In this document: piece by piece, positions 41,288 to 53,349 of the stretch | Layout: each line of letters opens with the position of its first letter | How positions within the stretch are numbered: the stretch's first letter is position 1 | Source: Sodaliphilus pleomorphus | GTDB taxonomy: Bacteria > Bacteroidota > Bacteroidia > Bacteroidales > Muribaculaceae | NCBI RefSeq assembly: GCF_009676955.1 | Contig: NZ_CP045696.1 | Span: forward strand, 1,176,501-1,240,500 | Length of the DNA stretch: 64,000 nt | Reading direction: 5' to 3' | Position numbers and translations under genes: made by a program | Notes under the pieces: generated by a model | Told to the model about the DNA's origin: nothing | The model's database searches: none | Seen by the model: only the letters and a program-made list of their open reading frames with translations

Positions 41288-41326
41288 CCGAAAAAAAGGG
41301 GGAAATAAAGAATTTTTTCGCGATTT

Positions 41327-41358
41327 GTTGCAAGTGCAATTTATTCAAAGTAACTTTG
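41327..41358 (+). promoter_or_regulatory. Promoter of the succinate dehydrogenase/fumarate reductase operon
   Basis: GTTG at 41327-41330, 20-bp spacer, TAACTTTG at 41351-41358, 119 bp before the first gene. Confidence 0.65.
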
Positions 41359-41477
41359 CAAAACATAGTGCAGCTATAGTCCTTCACAAGGCACCGATAG
41401 CACCATTACAGAAAAAAAAACAGAAGAAATATTAAACAACAATTCATTCAAATTTAATAACTTAATTCAGAACTACT

Positions 41478-42158
41478 ATGTGGTTAACAAAATCAAGTGT
41501 GGGACGAAAAGTGGTGATGAGTGTCACCGGTCTTTTCTTAGTCCTATTTGTGACCTTTCATGCGCTGATGAACGTTGTCGCCGTCTTTTCGCCCAGCGGA
41601 TATGACGCAGTGTGCGAGTTTCTCGGCGCCAACTGGTATGCAGTCCTGGGCAGTGCCGTGATTGCGCTGGCCATCGCCATCCATTTCATTTATGCAGCCT
41701 GGCTCACCCTGCAAAACCGCAAGGCTCGCGGCAACGACCGCTATGCCGTGTCCAAGAGCTGGAAAGAGGTTGACTGGCAAAGCAAGAACATGTTTGCAAT
41801 AGGTCTTATTGTGGTGTGCTTCCTTATTCTTCACCTGGTACAATTCTGGGCCAAGATGCAGCTGCCCGAGCTCATCAACAACATGGGCGGCGAGAGCTGT
41901 ATCGAGCCCTACACTTCGGGGCACTATGCCCTCTACGAGGTATTCAAGCACGTGTGGGTGCTGCCGGTATATCTCATTGGCTTTGCAGCCCTGTGGTTCC
42001 ACCTCACCCACGGCTTCTGGAGCGCATTCCAGACCTTGGGCGTTGCTGGCGACAAGTGGATAGGCCGCTGGAAAACCTGTGCAATGTGGTGGGCAACCAT
42101 CCTGTTCATCCTCTTTGCTTTCACAGCCATCTATCTCACCTGGGACTGTGCTTTCTAA
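41478..42158 (+). CDS. frdC: Succinate dehydrogenase/fumarate reductase cytochrome b subunit
   Basis: This 226-residue membrane anchor has five predicted helices, starting MWLTKSSVGRKVVMSVTGLFL, and several membrane histidines (FHALMN, IHFIYAAW, HLVQFW, FHLTHGF) suited to bind two b-type haems, as in single-subunit B-type anchors. It transfers electrons between menaquinol and the FrdAB head. In anaerobic Bacteroidales the complex runs mainly as fumarate reductase. It is first in the frdCAB operon, 43 bp before frdA. Confidence 0.93.
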   Translation: MWLTKSSVGRKVVMSVTGLFLVLFVTFHALMNVVAVFSPSGYDAVCEFLGANWYAVLGSAVIALAIAIHFIYAAWLTLQNRKARGNDRYAVSKSWKEVDWQSKNMFAIGLIVVCFLILHLVQFWAKMQLPELINNMGGESCIEPYTSGHYALYEVFKHVWVLPVYLIGFAALWFHLTHGFWSAFQTLGVAGDKWIGRWKTCAMWWATILFILFAFTAIYLTWDCAF

Positions 42159-42201
42159 CCCTAAGCTGAGTATTAACTTTTAAAATTTCAAACTAAGAAA
42201 A

Positions 42202-44208
<2,007 letters not shown>

Positions 44209-44288
44209 TTTTAAGTGACAAGCAAGCGAGTGGCACGGGCGGCACACAACGCCGTCACGGCCCCGCAACTAAAAAAGTACAAACAACA

Positions 44289-45041
44289 ATGGCAAATATA
44301 AGTTTTGATCTTAAAATTTGGCGTCAGGCAGGTCCCAAAGAGCAAGGCCACTTCGAGAAGTACCACATGGACGACATCCCCACTGACACCTCATTCCTTG
44401 AGATGCTCGACATCCTGAACGAGCAGCTCATCGAAAAAGGCGAAGAGCCTATCATGTTCGACCACGACTGCCGCGAGGGAATATGCGGCATGTGCTCGCT
44501 CTACATCAACGGCCACCCGCACGGCCCGGCCCAAGGCGCCACCACATGCCAGCTCTACATGCGCCGCTTCCACGACGGCGAGACTATCACCGTAGAGCCC
44601 TGGCGCTCGGCCGCCTTCCCCGTCATCAAGGACTTGATGGTCGACCGCAACGCCTTCGACAAGATTCAGCAGGCCGGCGGCTACGTGAGCTTTGCCTGCG
44701 GCGGCGCCCCCGACGCCAACGCCATCCCCATCAGCAAGGAAGCTGCCGACGAGGCTATGAACAGCGCCACCTGCATCGGGTGCGGCGCCTGCGTTGCAGC
44801 CTGCAAGAACGGCTCGGCCATGCTCTTTGTTGGAGCCAAGGTGAGCCAGTTTGCCCTGCTCCCGCAAGGCAAGGTCGAAGCCAAGCGCCGCGTCAAGGCC
44901 ATGGTGGCAAAGATGGACGAGCTGGGCTTCGGCAACTGCACCAACACTGGTGCCTGCGCTTCGGAGTGCCCCAAGAACATCAAGTTGAGCAACATTGCGC
45001 GTCTCAACCGCGAATTCCTGTGCGCCAAGCTGAGCGACTAA
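44289..45041 (+). CDS. frdB: Fumarate reductase/succinate dehydrogenase iron-sulfur subunit
   Basis: This 250-residue subunit carries electrons between FAD and the haems. Cluster ligands are visible: [16 protein letters not shown] for 2Fe-2S (near residues 60-75, with a further Cys in TTCQLYM), [14 protein letters not shown] for 4Fe-4S near residue 160, and [13 protein letters not shown] for the 3Fe-4S centre near residue 220. It ends the operon; a terminator follows at 45092. Confidence 0.96.
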   Translation: MANISFDLKIWRQAGPKEQGHFEKYHMDDIPTDTSFLEMLDILNEQLIEKGEEPIMFDHDCREGICGMCSLYINGHPHGPAQGATTCQLYMRRFHDGETITVEPWRSAAFPVIKDLMVDRNAFDKIQQAGGYVSFACGGAPDANAIPISKEAADEAMNSATCIGCGACVAACKNGSAMLFVGAKVSQFALLPQGKVEAKRRVKAMVAKMDELGFGNCTNTGACASECPKNIKLSNIARLNREFLCAKLSD

Positions 45042-45091
45042 TCGCGCTACTGCCCGCGGCCCGCACCGCGGCCGCGCAAGCATAACCACTG

Positions 45092-45134
45092 AGCAGCCCA
45101 AGGCCTCGACATGAGGTCGTGGGCTGCTTGTTTT
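45092..45134 (+). terminator. Terminator of the frdCAB operon
   Basis: AGCAGCCCA and TGGGCTGCT form the outer stem with an inner GGCCTCGAC/ATGAGGTCGT fold, followed by TGTTTTGT. Confidence 0.7.
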
Positions 45135-45181
45135 GTGCCGTGGCCTGCGGCCAGCCCACCTGGGGACGACGACTACCGAAG

Positions 45182-45197
45182 ATGCAAACGATTGCAT
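45182..45197. promoter_or_regulatory. Predicted LacI-like operator upstream of the glucanotransferase operon
   Basis: ATGCAAACGATTGCAT has perfect 6-bp arms (ATGCAA/TTGCAT) around ACGA and matches the central-CG style of LacI-family sites. It lies 63.5 bp (centre) upstream of the weak -7 box TAATTTTA at 45253-45260. Apart from this site and the frd terminator, nothing else is seen in 45042-45294. Confidence 0.6.
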
Positions 45198-45294
45198 TGT
45201 TTATTCACCCACATTTCAATAGGTTGGCTATCAATGAACGAGTATTGTTTTGTAATTTTACATGGTTAATCGAACTCATAATACACTAACATAA

Positions 45295-47982
45295 ATGAAA
45301 CTGAAATTTTATCTGGATTACAACACCTATTTCGGCGAGGAAATCGTGTTGAACATCGTGGGGACAGGCGGCAACGTCTCGAAGCATGCAATGGCCACCG
45401 TCAACGGCCACACATGGACGTGCGAGACCACCCTGGCACCGGCTGCTCACAGTGCAAGGAGCATAGAATACTACTACAGCGTGGAGTGCGACGGCCGCCT
45501 CGAGCGTCACGAGTGGGCAGGCAAGCGCCACTTGCTCGACCTGGCAGCCAGCAAGGCCACGCGCGTCACCATCTTCGACCACTGGATCGACATTCCCCAA
45601 GACAGCTACCACTACAGCTCGGCCATCACCGAGTGCCTGGCACACCGCGACACCGTGACCGTGCCGGTCACCGACTACGACACTACAGTGATACTCAAGG
45701 TGTGCGCGCCGCAGCTGCGCGCCGGCGACCGCCTTGCCCTGGTGGGCAGCGGGCAGGCGCTGGGCAGCTGGTCGGTGCTCAAGGCCATAGCCATGGCCGA
45801 GCACTCGCGCAACGAGTGGGTGGCCGTGCTCGATGCCAGCCAGCTCAAGAGCAACGTGATAGAATTCAAGTTTGTAGCCTTCAGCAACCGCGACGACAAG
45901 ACCATCTTGTGGGAAGTCGACGGCAACCGCACCGTGACGCTGCCCGAGCTCAAGAAGGGCGACTGCGTGGTCTATGAGCTGCCCACAGCCGGCTTCCCCA
46001 TAGGCGACTGGCGCATAGCCGGCACCGTGGTGCCCGTGTTCTCGCTCAAGACGGCAGGCAGCTTCGGCGTGGGCGACTTCGGCGACCTCAAGCACATGAT
46101 CGACTATGTGGCCTCGACCGGGCAGAAGGCCCTGCAGGTGCTGCCCATCAACGACACCACCATCACCCACACCTGGACCGACAGCTACCCCTACAACTGC
46201 GTCAGCATCTACGCCCTGCACCCGCAATACATCGACTTGCGGCAGTTGCCGCAGCTGGCCGACGCCAGCCGTCGCCAGCACTACAGCAAGCTGCAGGCCG
46301 AGCTCAACGCGCTGCCCAAAATCGACTACGAGCGCGTGAACCAGGCCAAGCTGGCCTACATGGAAGAGCTCTACAAGCAAGAGGGCGCCAAGACCATGAA
46401 AACGGCCGACTTCAAGCAATACTTCGAGGCCAACAAGCAGTGGCTTGTGCCCTATGCAGCCTTCTGCCACTATCGCGACCTCTACGGCACAGCCAGCTTC
46501 GGCAAGTGGCCCGAGCACCGCACCTTCGACGAGAGCCTGCGCGCCGCCATGGCCAACAGCCGCACCAGCGAGTACAAGAAAGTGGCCTACTGGTACTATG
46601 TGCAATACAACCTCGACAAGCAGATGCGCCAGGCCCACGACTATGCCCGCAAGCGCCACGTCATACTCAAGGGCGACATCCCCATCGGCGTGAGCCGCGA
46701 CGGCGTGGAGACTTGGGTTGAGCCCCGCTACTTCAACCTCAACGGCCAGGCCGGAGCCCCGCCCGACGCCTTTGCCACCGACGGCCAGAACTGGGGCTTC
46801 CCCACCTACAACTGGGACGAGATGCTCAAGGACGGCTGCGCCTGGTGGGTGAGACGCTTCACCAAGATGGCACAGTACTTCGACGCCTACCGCATCGATC
46901 ACGTGCTGGGCTTCTTCCGCATTTGGGAGATTCCCATCGATGCCGTGAGCGGCCTGCTGGGCCAGTTCTCGCCGGCACTGGGCATGACCCGCGAGCAGAT
47001 CGAGGGCTACGGTCTCCACTTCCAGGACTACTTCACCGAGCCCTTCATCACCGACTGGTCGCTCGAGCGCACCTTCCACGACCGCGCCGGCGAGGTGAAA
47101 GAGAAATACCTGGAGCACACCTGGGGCGACCGCTACCGCCTGAAACCCGACTACGACACCCAGCGCAAGATACAGCAGGCCTTCAAGGGCCGCGACAGCC
47201 AAGACGACAAGAACCTGTGCACAGCGCTCATGTCGCTGGCAGCCGACGTGCTCTTTGTGCGCGACCGCAAGGACCCCTACAAGTTCCACCCGCGCATCGC
47301 CGTGCAGCACGCCTTCGTCTACGAGTCGCTCTACGACAGCGACAAGGCCGCCTTCAACAAGCTCTACGACGACTACTTCTACCGCCGCAACAACGACTTC
47401 TGGTATCGCGAGGCCATGAAGAAGCTGCCTCGACTGGTCGAGGCCACCCGCATGCTCGTGTGTGCCGAAGACCTGGGCATGGTGCCAGCGTGCGTGCCCT
47501 GGGTCATCAACGAGCTGCGCATCCTGAGCCTCGAGATTCAGTCGATGCCCAAGGACAATCACGTGAAATTTGGCGTGCTGGCCAACAATCCCTACCGCTC
47601 GGTGAGCACCATCTCGACCCACGACATGCCCACCATGCGCCAGTGGTGGGACGAGGACTGGAACATTGCCCAGGAATACTACAACGAGGTACTGTGGAAG
47701 CAAGGCCCAGCTCCCCACCCCATGCCCGGGTGGCTTGCCGAGCAGGTCGTGGCCAATCACCTCAACTGCCCGTCGATGCTGTGCCTGCTCTCGTTCCAGG
47801 ACTGGACGGCCATCGACGAGGACGAGCGGCTGGCCGACGAGAACGACGAGCGCATCAATGTGCCTGCCATACCGCGCTACTACTGGCGCTATCGCATGCA
47901 CAAGAGCATCGAGCAGCTCATGGCCGACAACAGCTTCAATGCCAAGGTAAAGAAGCTCATCGCCCAGAGCGGCCGCTTGTAG
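45295..47982 (+). CDS. malQ: 4-alpha-glucanotransferase (GH77, DPE2-like) with N-terminal CBM20 modules
   Basis: This 895-residue cytoplasmic enzyme transfers glucan segments among maltodextrins. Two CBM20-like starch-binding modules occupy about residues 1-100 and 115-235 (LALVGSGQALGSWSVLKAIA is the second one's hallmark). The GH77 barrel follows: GSFGVGDFGDLKHMIDY, LPINDTT, nucleophile region YRIDHVLGFFRIWEIP, acid/base in LVCAEDLGMVP, and STHDMPTMRQWW near residue 780. This layout matches plant cytosolic DPE2 rather than short bacterial MalQ. No signal peptide. pulA follows after 64 bp. Confidence 0.94.
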   Translation: MKLKFYLDYNTYFGEEIVLNIVGTGGNVSKHAMATVNGHTWTCETTLAPAAHSARSIEYYYSVECDGRLERHEWAGKRHLLDLAASKATRVTIFDHWIDIPQDSYHYSSAITECLAHRDTVTVPVTDYDTTVILKVCAPQLRAGDRLALVGSGQALGSWSVLKAIAMAEHSRNEWVAVLDASQLKSNVIEFKFVAFSNRDDKTILWEVDGNRTVTLPELKKGDCVVYELPTAGFPIGDWRIAGTVVPVFSLKTAGSFGVGDFGDLKHMIDYVASTGQKALQVLPINDTTITHTWTDSYPYNCVSIYALHPQYIDLRQLPQLADASRRQHYSKLQAELNALPKIDYERVNQAKLAYMEELYKQEGAKTMKTADFKQYFEANKQWLVPYAAFCHYRDLYGTASFGKWPEHRTFDESLRAAMANSRTSEYKKVAYWYYVQYNLDKQMRQAHDYARKRHVILKGDIPIGVSRDGVETWVEPRYFNLNGQAGAPPDAFATDGQNWGFPTYNWDEMLKDGCAWWVRRFTKMAQYFDAYRIDHVLGFFRIWEIPIDAVSGLLGQFSPALGMTREQIEGYGLHFQDYFTEPFITDWSLERTFHDRAGEVKEKYLEHTWGDRYRLKPDYDTQRKIQQAFKGRDSQDDKNLCTALMSLAADVLFVRDRKDPYKFHPRIAVQHAFVYESLYDSDKAAFNKLYDDYFYRRNNDFWYREAMKKLPRLVEATRMLVCAEDLGMVPACVPWVINELRILSLEIQSMPKDNHVKFGVLANNPYRSVSTISTHDMPTMRQWWDEDWNIAQEYYNEVLWKQGPAPHPMPGWLAEQVVANHLNCPSMLCLLSFQDWTAIDEDERLADENDERINVPAIPRYYWRYRMHKSIEQLMADNSFNAKVKKLIAQSGRL

Positions 47983-48046
47983 CCCAACGCTCTGGAAGCG
48001 CGCGCACACACACATTCAACCGCAATCCTCAACCAACACCCATCAC

Positions 48047-49999
48047 ATGAAACTACGACAACTATTACTCATTGCGCTCATGACCTTACTTGCGACAACG
48101 GCTGCCACGGGGCAGCCCGTCGTCTACACCCCGCGCCAGTCCACCTTCAAGCTCCACACCCTGCCCAGTGCCAAGGCCGTGGTACTGCGCATCTACAACC
48201 AGGGCACAGGCGGCAAGGCGGTGAAAACCGTCGAGATGAAACGCGTGGGCCACAAGCAGGGGCAGCTGGCCACCTATGAGGCCACGCTCAAGGGCGACCT
48301 CAAGGGCAAGTTCTACACCCTCGATGTGAAATATGGCCAGCACTTCCTGGGCGAGTGCCCTGGACCCGAAGCCCAGGCTGTGGGCGTGAACGGCCAGCGC
48401 GGCGCCGTCGTCGACATGCGCGACACCGACCCCGAGGGCTGGGCCCAGGACCGCGGCCCCGACATTGCCGGCAAAGACCTCATGATCTACGAGCTGCACC
48501 ACCGCGACTTCTCGATAGCCCGCAACATCAATCTCGACCCCGCGATCCACGTCAAGCGGCAGTCGAGCCAGTATCCAGGCAAGTACCTGGCGCTGACCGA
48601 GCCGTGGGCCATCAACCACCTGAAGCAACTGGGTGTGAACGCCGTGCACCTGCTCCCGTCGTTCGACTTCGCCTCTATCGACGAGAGCAAGCCCGATGTG
48701 CCACAATACAACTGGGGCTACGACCCACTCAACTACAACGTGCCCGAGGGCAGCTACAGCACCAATGCCGCCGACCCTGTCACACGCATACGCGAGTTCA
48801 AGCTCATGGTGCAGGCCCTGCACCGAGCCGGCATCAAGGTGATACTCGACGTGGTCTACAACCACATGTTCAGCATCGAGGGCAACTCGTTCCAGAAGAC
48901 GATGCCCGACGCCATCTTCCGCAAGCTGCCCGACGGCAGCTACAGCAACGGCTCGGGTTGCGGCAACGAGACCAAGAGCGAGGGCATCTTTGGCGACTAC
49001 ATGCTCAGGAGCGTGAAATACTGGGTCGACGAGTACCACATCGACGGCTTTCGCTTCGACCTGATGGGCGTGCACGACATCGCAACCATGAATAAAATAC
49101 GCCACGAGCTGCCCAGCGGCATCTTCATCTACGGCGAGGGCTGGAGCGCGGGCTCATGCGCCCTGCCCGCCAGCAAGCTGGGCGTGAAGGCCAACTTGCC
49201 CAAGATGCCTGGCATAGCCGCCTTCAGCGACGAGATGCGCGACGCCCTGCGCGGACCCTTCAACGACGACCACAAGGGCGCCTTCCTGGCAGGCATCGCC
49301 GGCGAGGAAGAGAGCATCAAGGCCGGCATCGCCGGCTGCATCGCCCACCCCCAGGTCGACTACAGCAAGGTGAACTACAGCAAGCAGCCCTGGGCCCTGC
49401 AGCCCACCCAGATGATTGCCTATGTGAGCTGTCACGACGACATGTGCCTCGTCGACCGCCTGCGCACCGAGCTGCCTGGCATCGCCGGCGACGAGCTGGA
49501 GCGCCTCGACATGCTGGCCCAGACGGCCGTGTTCACCTCGCAGGGCGTGCCCTTCATGCTCAGCGGCGAGGAAATGATGCGCGACAAGAAAGGCGTGCAC
49601 AATAGCTTCAACTCGCCCGACAGCATCAACCAGCTCGACTGGAACGGCAAGCTGCTGCACCCGCAAGTGTGGAACTACTACTGCCAGCTGCTGGCCCTGC
49701 GCAAGGCTCACCCGGCCTTCAGGCTGGGCGAGGCCGAACTGGTGCGCCGCCACCTCGAGTTTCTGCCCACGCAAGACTGCGTGGTGGCCTTCTGCCTCAA
49801 GGACCACGCCGGCGGCGACAACTGGAGCAACATCTATGTAGTGCTCAATGCCCGCAACACCCCGGCCAGGGTCGAGGTGCCGCAAGGCTGGTACACCGTG
49901 GTGGCAGCAGGCGGCAAGATCGATGCCGGCGGCATGGGCACCTTCAACGGCTCGGCCGTCGAGGTGGCCCCCCAATCGGCATTGATCATGCACCAGTAA
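48047..49999 (+). CDS. pulA: Type I pullulanase (GH13_14)
   Basis: This 650-residue enzyme debranches alpha-1,6 links. A signal peptide (about 1-22, ending ATTAATG) indicates periplasm or surface. A CBM48-like N-terminal domain (residues ~30-130) is followed by the pullulanase signature YNWGYDPLNYNVPEGSY near residue 225. Further motifs are VILDVVYNHM, nucleophile DGFRFDLMG, acid/base IFIYGEGW and YVSCHDDM. It is the middle gene of the malQ-pulA-susA unit; the next gene starts 42 bp downstream. Confidence 0.93.
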   Translation: MKLRQLLLIALMTLLATTAATGQPVVYTPRQSTFKLHTLPSAKAVVLRIYNQGTGGKAVKTVEMKRVGHKQGQLATYEATLKGDLKGKFYTLDVKYGQHFLGECPGPEAQAVGVNGQRGAVVDMRDTDPEGWAQDRGPDIAGKDLMIYELHHRDFSIARNINLDPAIHVKRQSSQYPGKYLALTEPWAINHLKQLGVNAVHLLPSFDFASIDESKPDVPQYNWGYDPLNYNVPEGSYSTNAADPVTRIREFKLMVQALHRAGIKVILDVVYNHMFSIEGNSFQKTMPDAIFRKLPDGSYSNGSGCGNETKSEGIFGDYMLRSVKYWVDEYHIDGFRFDLMGVHDIATMNKIRHELPSGIFIYGEGWSAGSCALPASKLGVKANLPKMPGIAAFSDEMRDALRGPFNDDHKGAFLAGIAGEEESIKAGIAGCIAHPQVDYSKVNYSKQPWALQPTQMIAYVSCHDDMCLVDRLRTELPGIAGDELERLDMLAQTAVFTSQGVPFMLSGEEMMRDKKGVHNSFNSPDSINQLDWNGKLLHPQVWNYYCQLLALRKAHPAFRLGEAELVRRHLEFLPTQDCVVAFCLKDHAGGDNWSNIYVVLNARNTPARVEVPQGWYTVVAAGGKIDAGGMGTFNGSAVEVAPQSALIMHQ

Positions 50000-50041
50000 C
50001 AAAAGAAACACATTCACAATCACAAGACAAACAAAATAAAG

Positions 50042-51901
50042 ATGAAAAAAATACTTCTTTCGGCAATGATAATGACAGCTATGGCAGCCGGTGCAGCCAC
50101 CGTCGATGTCGACCGCATCGACCCGCCCAACTGGTACACCGGCCTCAACGACCCCTCGCTGCAGCTCATGATTTACGGCAAGGGCATCAAGGGTGCCGAG
50201 GTGACTACCAACTACCCGGGCGTGAGCATCGACAGCGTGGTCAACGTGGAGAGCGCCAACTACCTGCTTGTGTATCTCAACGTGAAAGACGCCCAACCCG
50301 GGGCCATGACGCTCAACTTCAGCCACAACGGCAAGCGCAAGGCAGTGAAATATGAGCTCAAGGCACGCTCCATGAGCGGCGAGCAGCACCAGGGCTTCAC
50401 CGCTGCCGATGTGCTCTACATGCTCATGCCCGACCGCTTTGCCGACGGCAACCCGCGCAACGGCCAGCTCGCAGGCATGCAGCCCTACACCTGCAACCGC
50501 AACGAGCCCAGCCTGAGGCACGGCGGCGACCTCAAAGGCATAGAGCAGCACCTCGACTACTTCGACCAGCTGGGTGTGACCGCCTTGTGGTTCACTCCAG
50601 TGCTCGAGAACAACAGCCCCGACGAGAACGGCACCTTCAGCACCTATCACGGCTATGCCACCACCGACTACTACAAGGTAGACCCCCGCTTTGGCACCAA
50701 CGACGAGTACAAGCAGCTCGTGGCCCAGGCCCACCAGCACGGGCTCAAGGTGGTGATGGACATGATATTCAACCATTGCGGCCTCTACCATCCCTGGCTC
50801 AAAGACCTGCCCTCCAAGGACTGGCTCAACTGGCCCGCCGGCTACCAGAAGTATATGCAGACGAGCTACAAGCTCACCCCCGTCATGGACCCCTATGCCA
50901 GCCAGGTCGACAAGAAAGAGACCCTCGAGGGCTGGTTTGTGCCCACCATGCCCGACCTCAACCAGAACAACCCCCACGTGATGACCTACCTCATACAGAA
51001 CAGCGTGTGGTGGATTGAGACCGTGGGCATCGACGGCATACGCATGGACACCTATCCCTATGCCTACAAGCAGCCCATGGCCCGCTGGATGAAGCGCCTC
51101 AACGACGAGTACCCCAACTTCAACGTGGTGGGTGAGACCTGGGTCACCGAGCCTGCCTACACCGCCGCCTGGCAGAAGGACTCCCCCCTGAGCAACGACA
51201 ACAGCTACCTGCCCACCGTGATGGACTTCTCCTTCTACGAGAAACTCGACTCGGCCAAAAACGAGGAAACCGACGGCTGGTGGAAAGGCTACAACCGCAT
51301 CTACAACAGCTTTGTCTACGATTACCTCTACAAGGATCCCAGCCACGTGATGGCCTTTATCGAGAATCACGACACCGACCGCTTCCTGGCCGACGGCAAA
51401 GACGTGCAGGCCCTGAAACAGGCCTTGGCCCTGCTGCTCACCGTGAAACGCATACCGCAACTCTACTACGGCACCGAGGTGCTCATGAACGGCACCAAGC
51501 AGGTCACCGACGGCAATGTGCGCAAGGACTTCATGGGCGGTTTCCCCGGCGACAAGCGCAACTGCTTCACGCGCGAGGGCCGCACGGCCCAGGAAAACGA
51601 CATGTTCGACTGGCTGAGCGCCGTGTTGCACTGGCGCCAGCACAACGACGTGATCGCCAAAGGCACAATGACACAATTTTGCCCCTATGGCGGCGTCTAT
51701 GTCGTCGCCCGACGCTACCAGGGCAAGAAAGTGATGACCGTGCTCAACGGCACCAGCAAGGCAGCCACACTGAGCGTGAACCGCTATGCCGAGGTCATCG
51801 AGGGCGCCACCACAGCCCGCGACGTGCCCACAGGCAAGATCGTGGACCTGACACGGGACTACAACCTCGCCCCCCGCGAGGCCCTCATCCTGGAATTCTG
51901 A
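50042..51901 (+). CDS. susA: Periplasmic neopullulanase/cyclomaltodextrinase (GH13, SusA-like)
   Basis: This 619-residue enzyme is predicted to cut maltodextrins in the periplasm. Signal peptide MKKILLSAMIMTAMAAGAAT; then an N-terminal beta domain beginning VDRIDPPNWYTGLNDPSLQL, as in SusA and cyclomaltodextrinases. The GH13 barrel has VLYMLMPDRFADGNP, HGGDLKGIEQHLDYF, VVMDMIFNHCG, nucleophile GIRMDTYPYAY, acid/base VVGETWV and FIENHDTDRF. The name susA is by similarity only; no susC/susD genes are in this window. It ends the operon before a strong terminator. Confidence 0.88.
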   Translation: MKKILLSAMIMTAMAAGAATVDVDRIDPPNWYTGLNDPSLQLMIYGKGIKGAEVTTNYPGVSIDSVVNVESANYLLVYLNVKDAQPGAMTLNFSHNGKRKAVKYELKARSMSGEQHQGFTAADVLYMLMPDRFADGNPRNGQLAGMQPYTCNRNEPSLRHGGDLKGIEQHLDYFDQLGVTALWFTPVLENNSPDENGTFSTYHGYATTDYYKVDPRFGTNDEYKQLVAQAHQHGLKVVMDMIFNHCGLYHPWLKDLPSKDWLNWPAGYQKYMQTSYKLTPVMDPYASQVDKKETLEGWFVPTMPDLNQNNPHVMTYLIQNSVWWIETVGIDGIRMDTYPYAYKQPMARWMKRLNDEYPNFNVVGETWVTEPAYTAAWQKDSPLSNDNSYLPTVMDFSFYEKLDSAKNEETDGWWKGYNRIYNSFVYDYLYKDPSHVMAFIENHDTDRFLADGKDVQALKQALALLLTVKRIPQLYYGTEVLMNGTKQVTDGNVRKDFMGGFPGDKRNCFTREGRTAQENDMFDWLSAVLHWRQHNDVIAKGTMTQFCPYGGVYVVARRYQGKKVMTVLNGTSKAATLSVNRYAEVIEGATTARDVPTGKIVDLTRDYNLAPREALILEF

Positions 51902-51923
51902 CCATTTCTATAGCAATCACACC

Positions 51924-51974
51924 GGCACCCCGATGGCCGCAATGCAAAGGCAGGCATCGGGGTGCCGTTTTTTT
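51924..51974 (+). terminator. Terminator of the malQ-pulA-susA operon
   Basis: GGCACCCCGATG and CATCGGGGTGCC form a perfect 12-bp stem followed by GTTTTTTT. Confidence 0.9.
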
Positions 51975-52071
51975 GTCCCCCGGGTTCTTTCACTTGACCC
52001 CGAGAGCACGACGTGAGGTGTGGTGCCGGCTGGAGCGAGACGCGGGGCAGGTGAAATTACGGGACAATTAG

Positions 52072-52103
52072 TTTGGTTTTGCGCTCGGGTTGCAGTACCT
52101 TTG
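52072..52103 (+). promoter_or_regulatory. Promoter of ychF
   Basis: TTTG at 52072-52075, 20-bp spacer, TACCTTTG at 52096-52103; gene start at 52134. Confidence 0.7.
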
Positions 52104-52133
52104 CAGTCGGAATTCAAAAAAATACAATCATTT

Positions 52134-53234
<1,101 letters not shown>

Positions 53235-53260
53235 CATCGCGGTACCGATACAAAACAGCA

Positions 53261-53310
53261 CGGGCGGCTTGGAAGCAAAATGCTCATTCCAAGCCGCCCG
53301 CATTATTTTC
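53261..53310 (+). terminator. Terminator between ychF and the polysaccharide locus
   Basis: CGGGCGGCTTGGAA and TTCCAAGCCGCCCG form a perfect 14-bp stem, followed by CATTATTTTC. It could serve both converging units. Confidence 0.85.
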
Positions 53311-53349
53311 TCTCTTGGCGTGTTGCTCAGCGCATGGCCTCAGAGGCGA

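Noticed and set aside
44391..45197. Minus-strand frame opposite frdB
   Set aside because: Antisense to a certain iron-sulfur protein gene and without motif.
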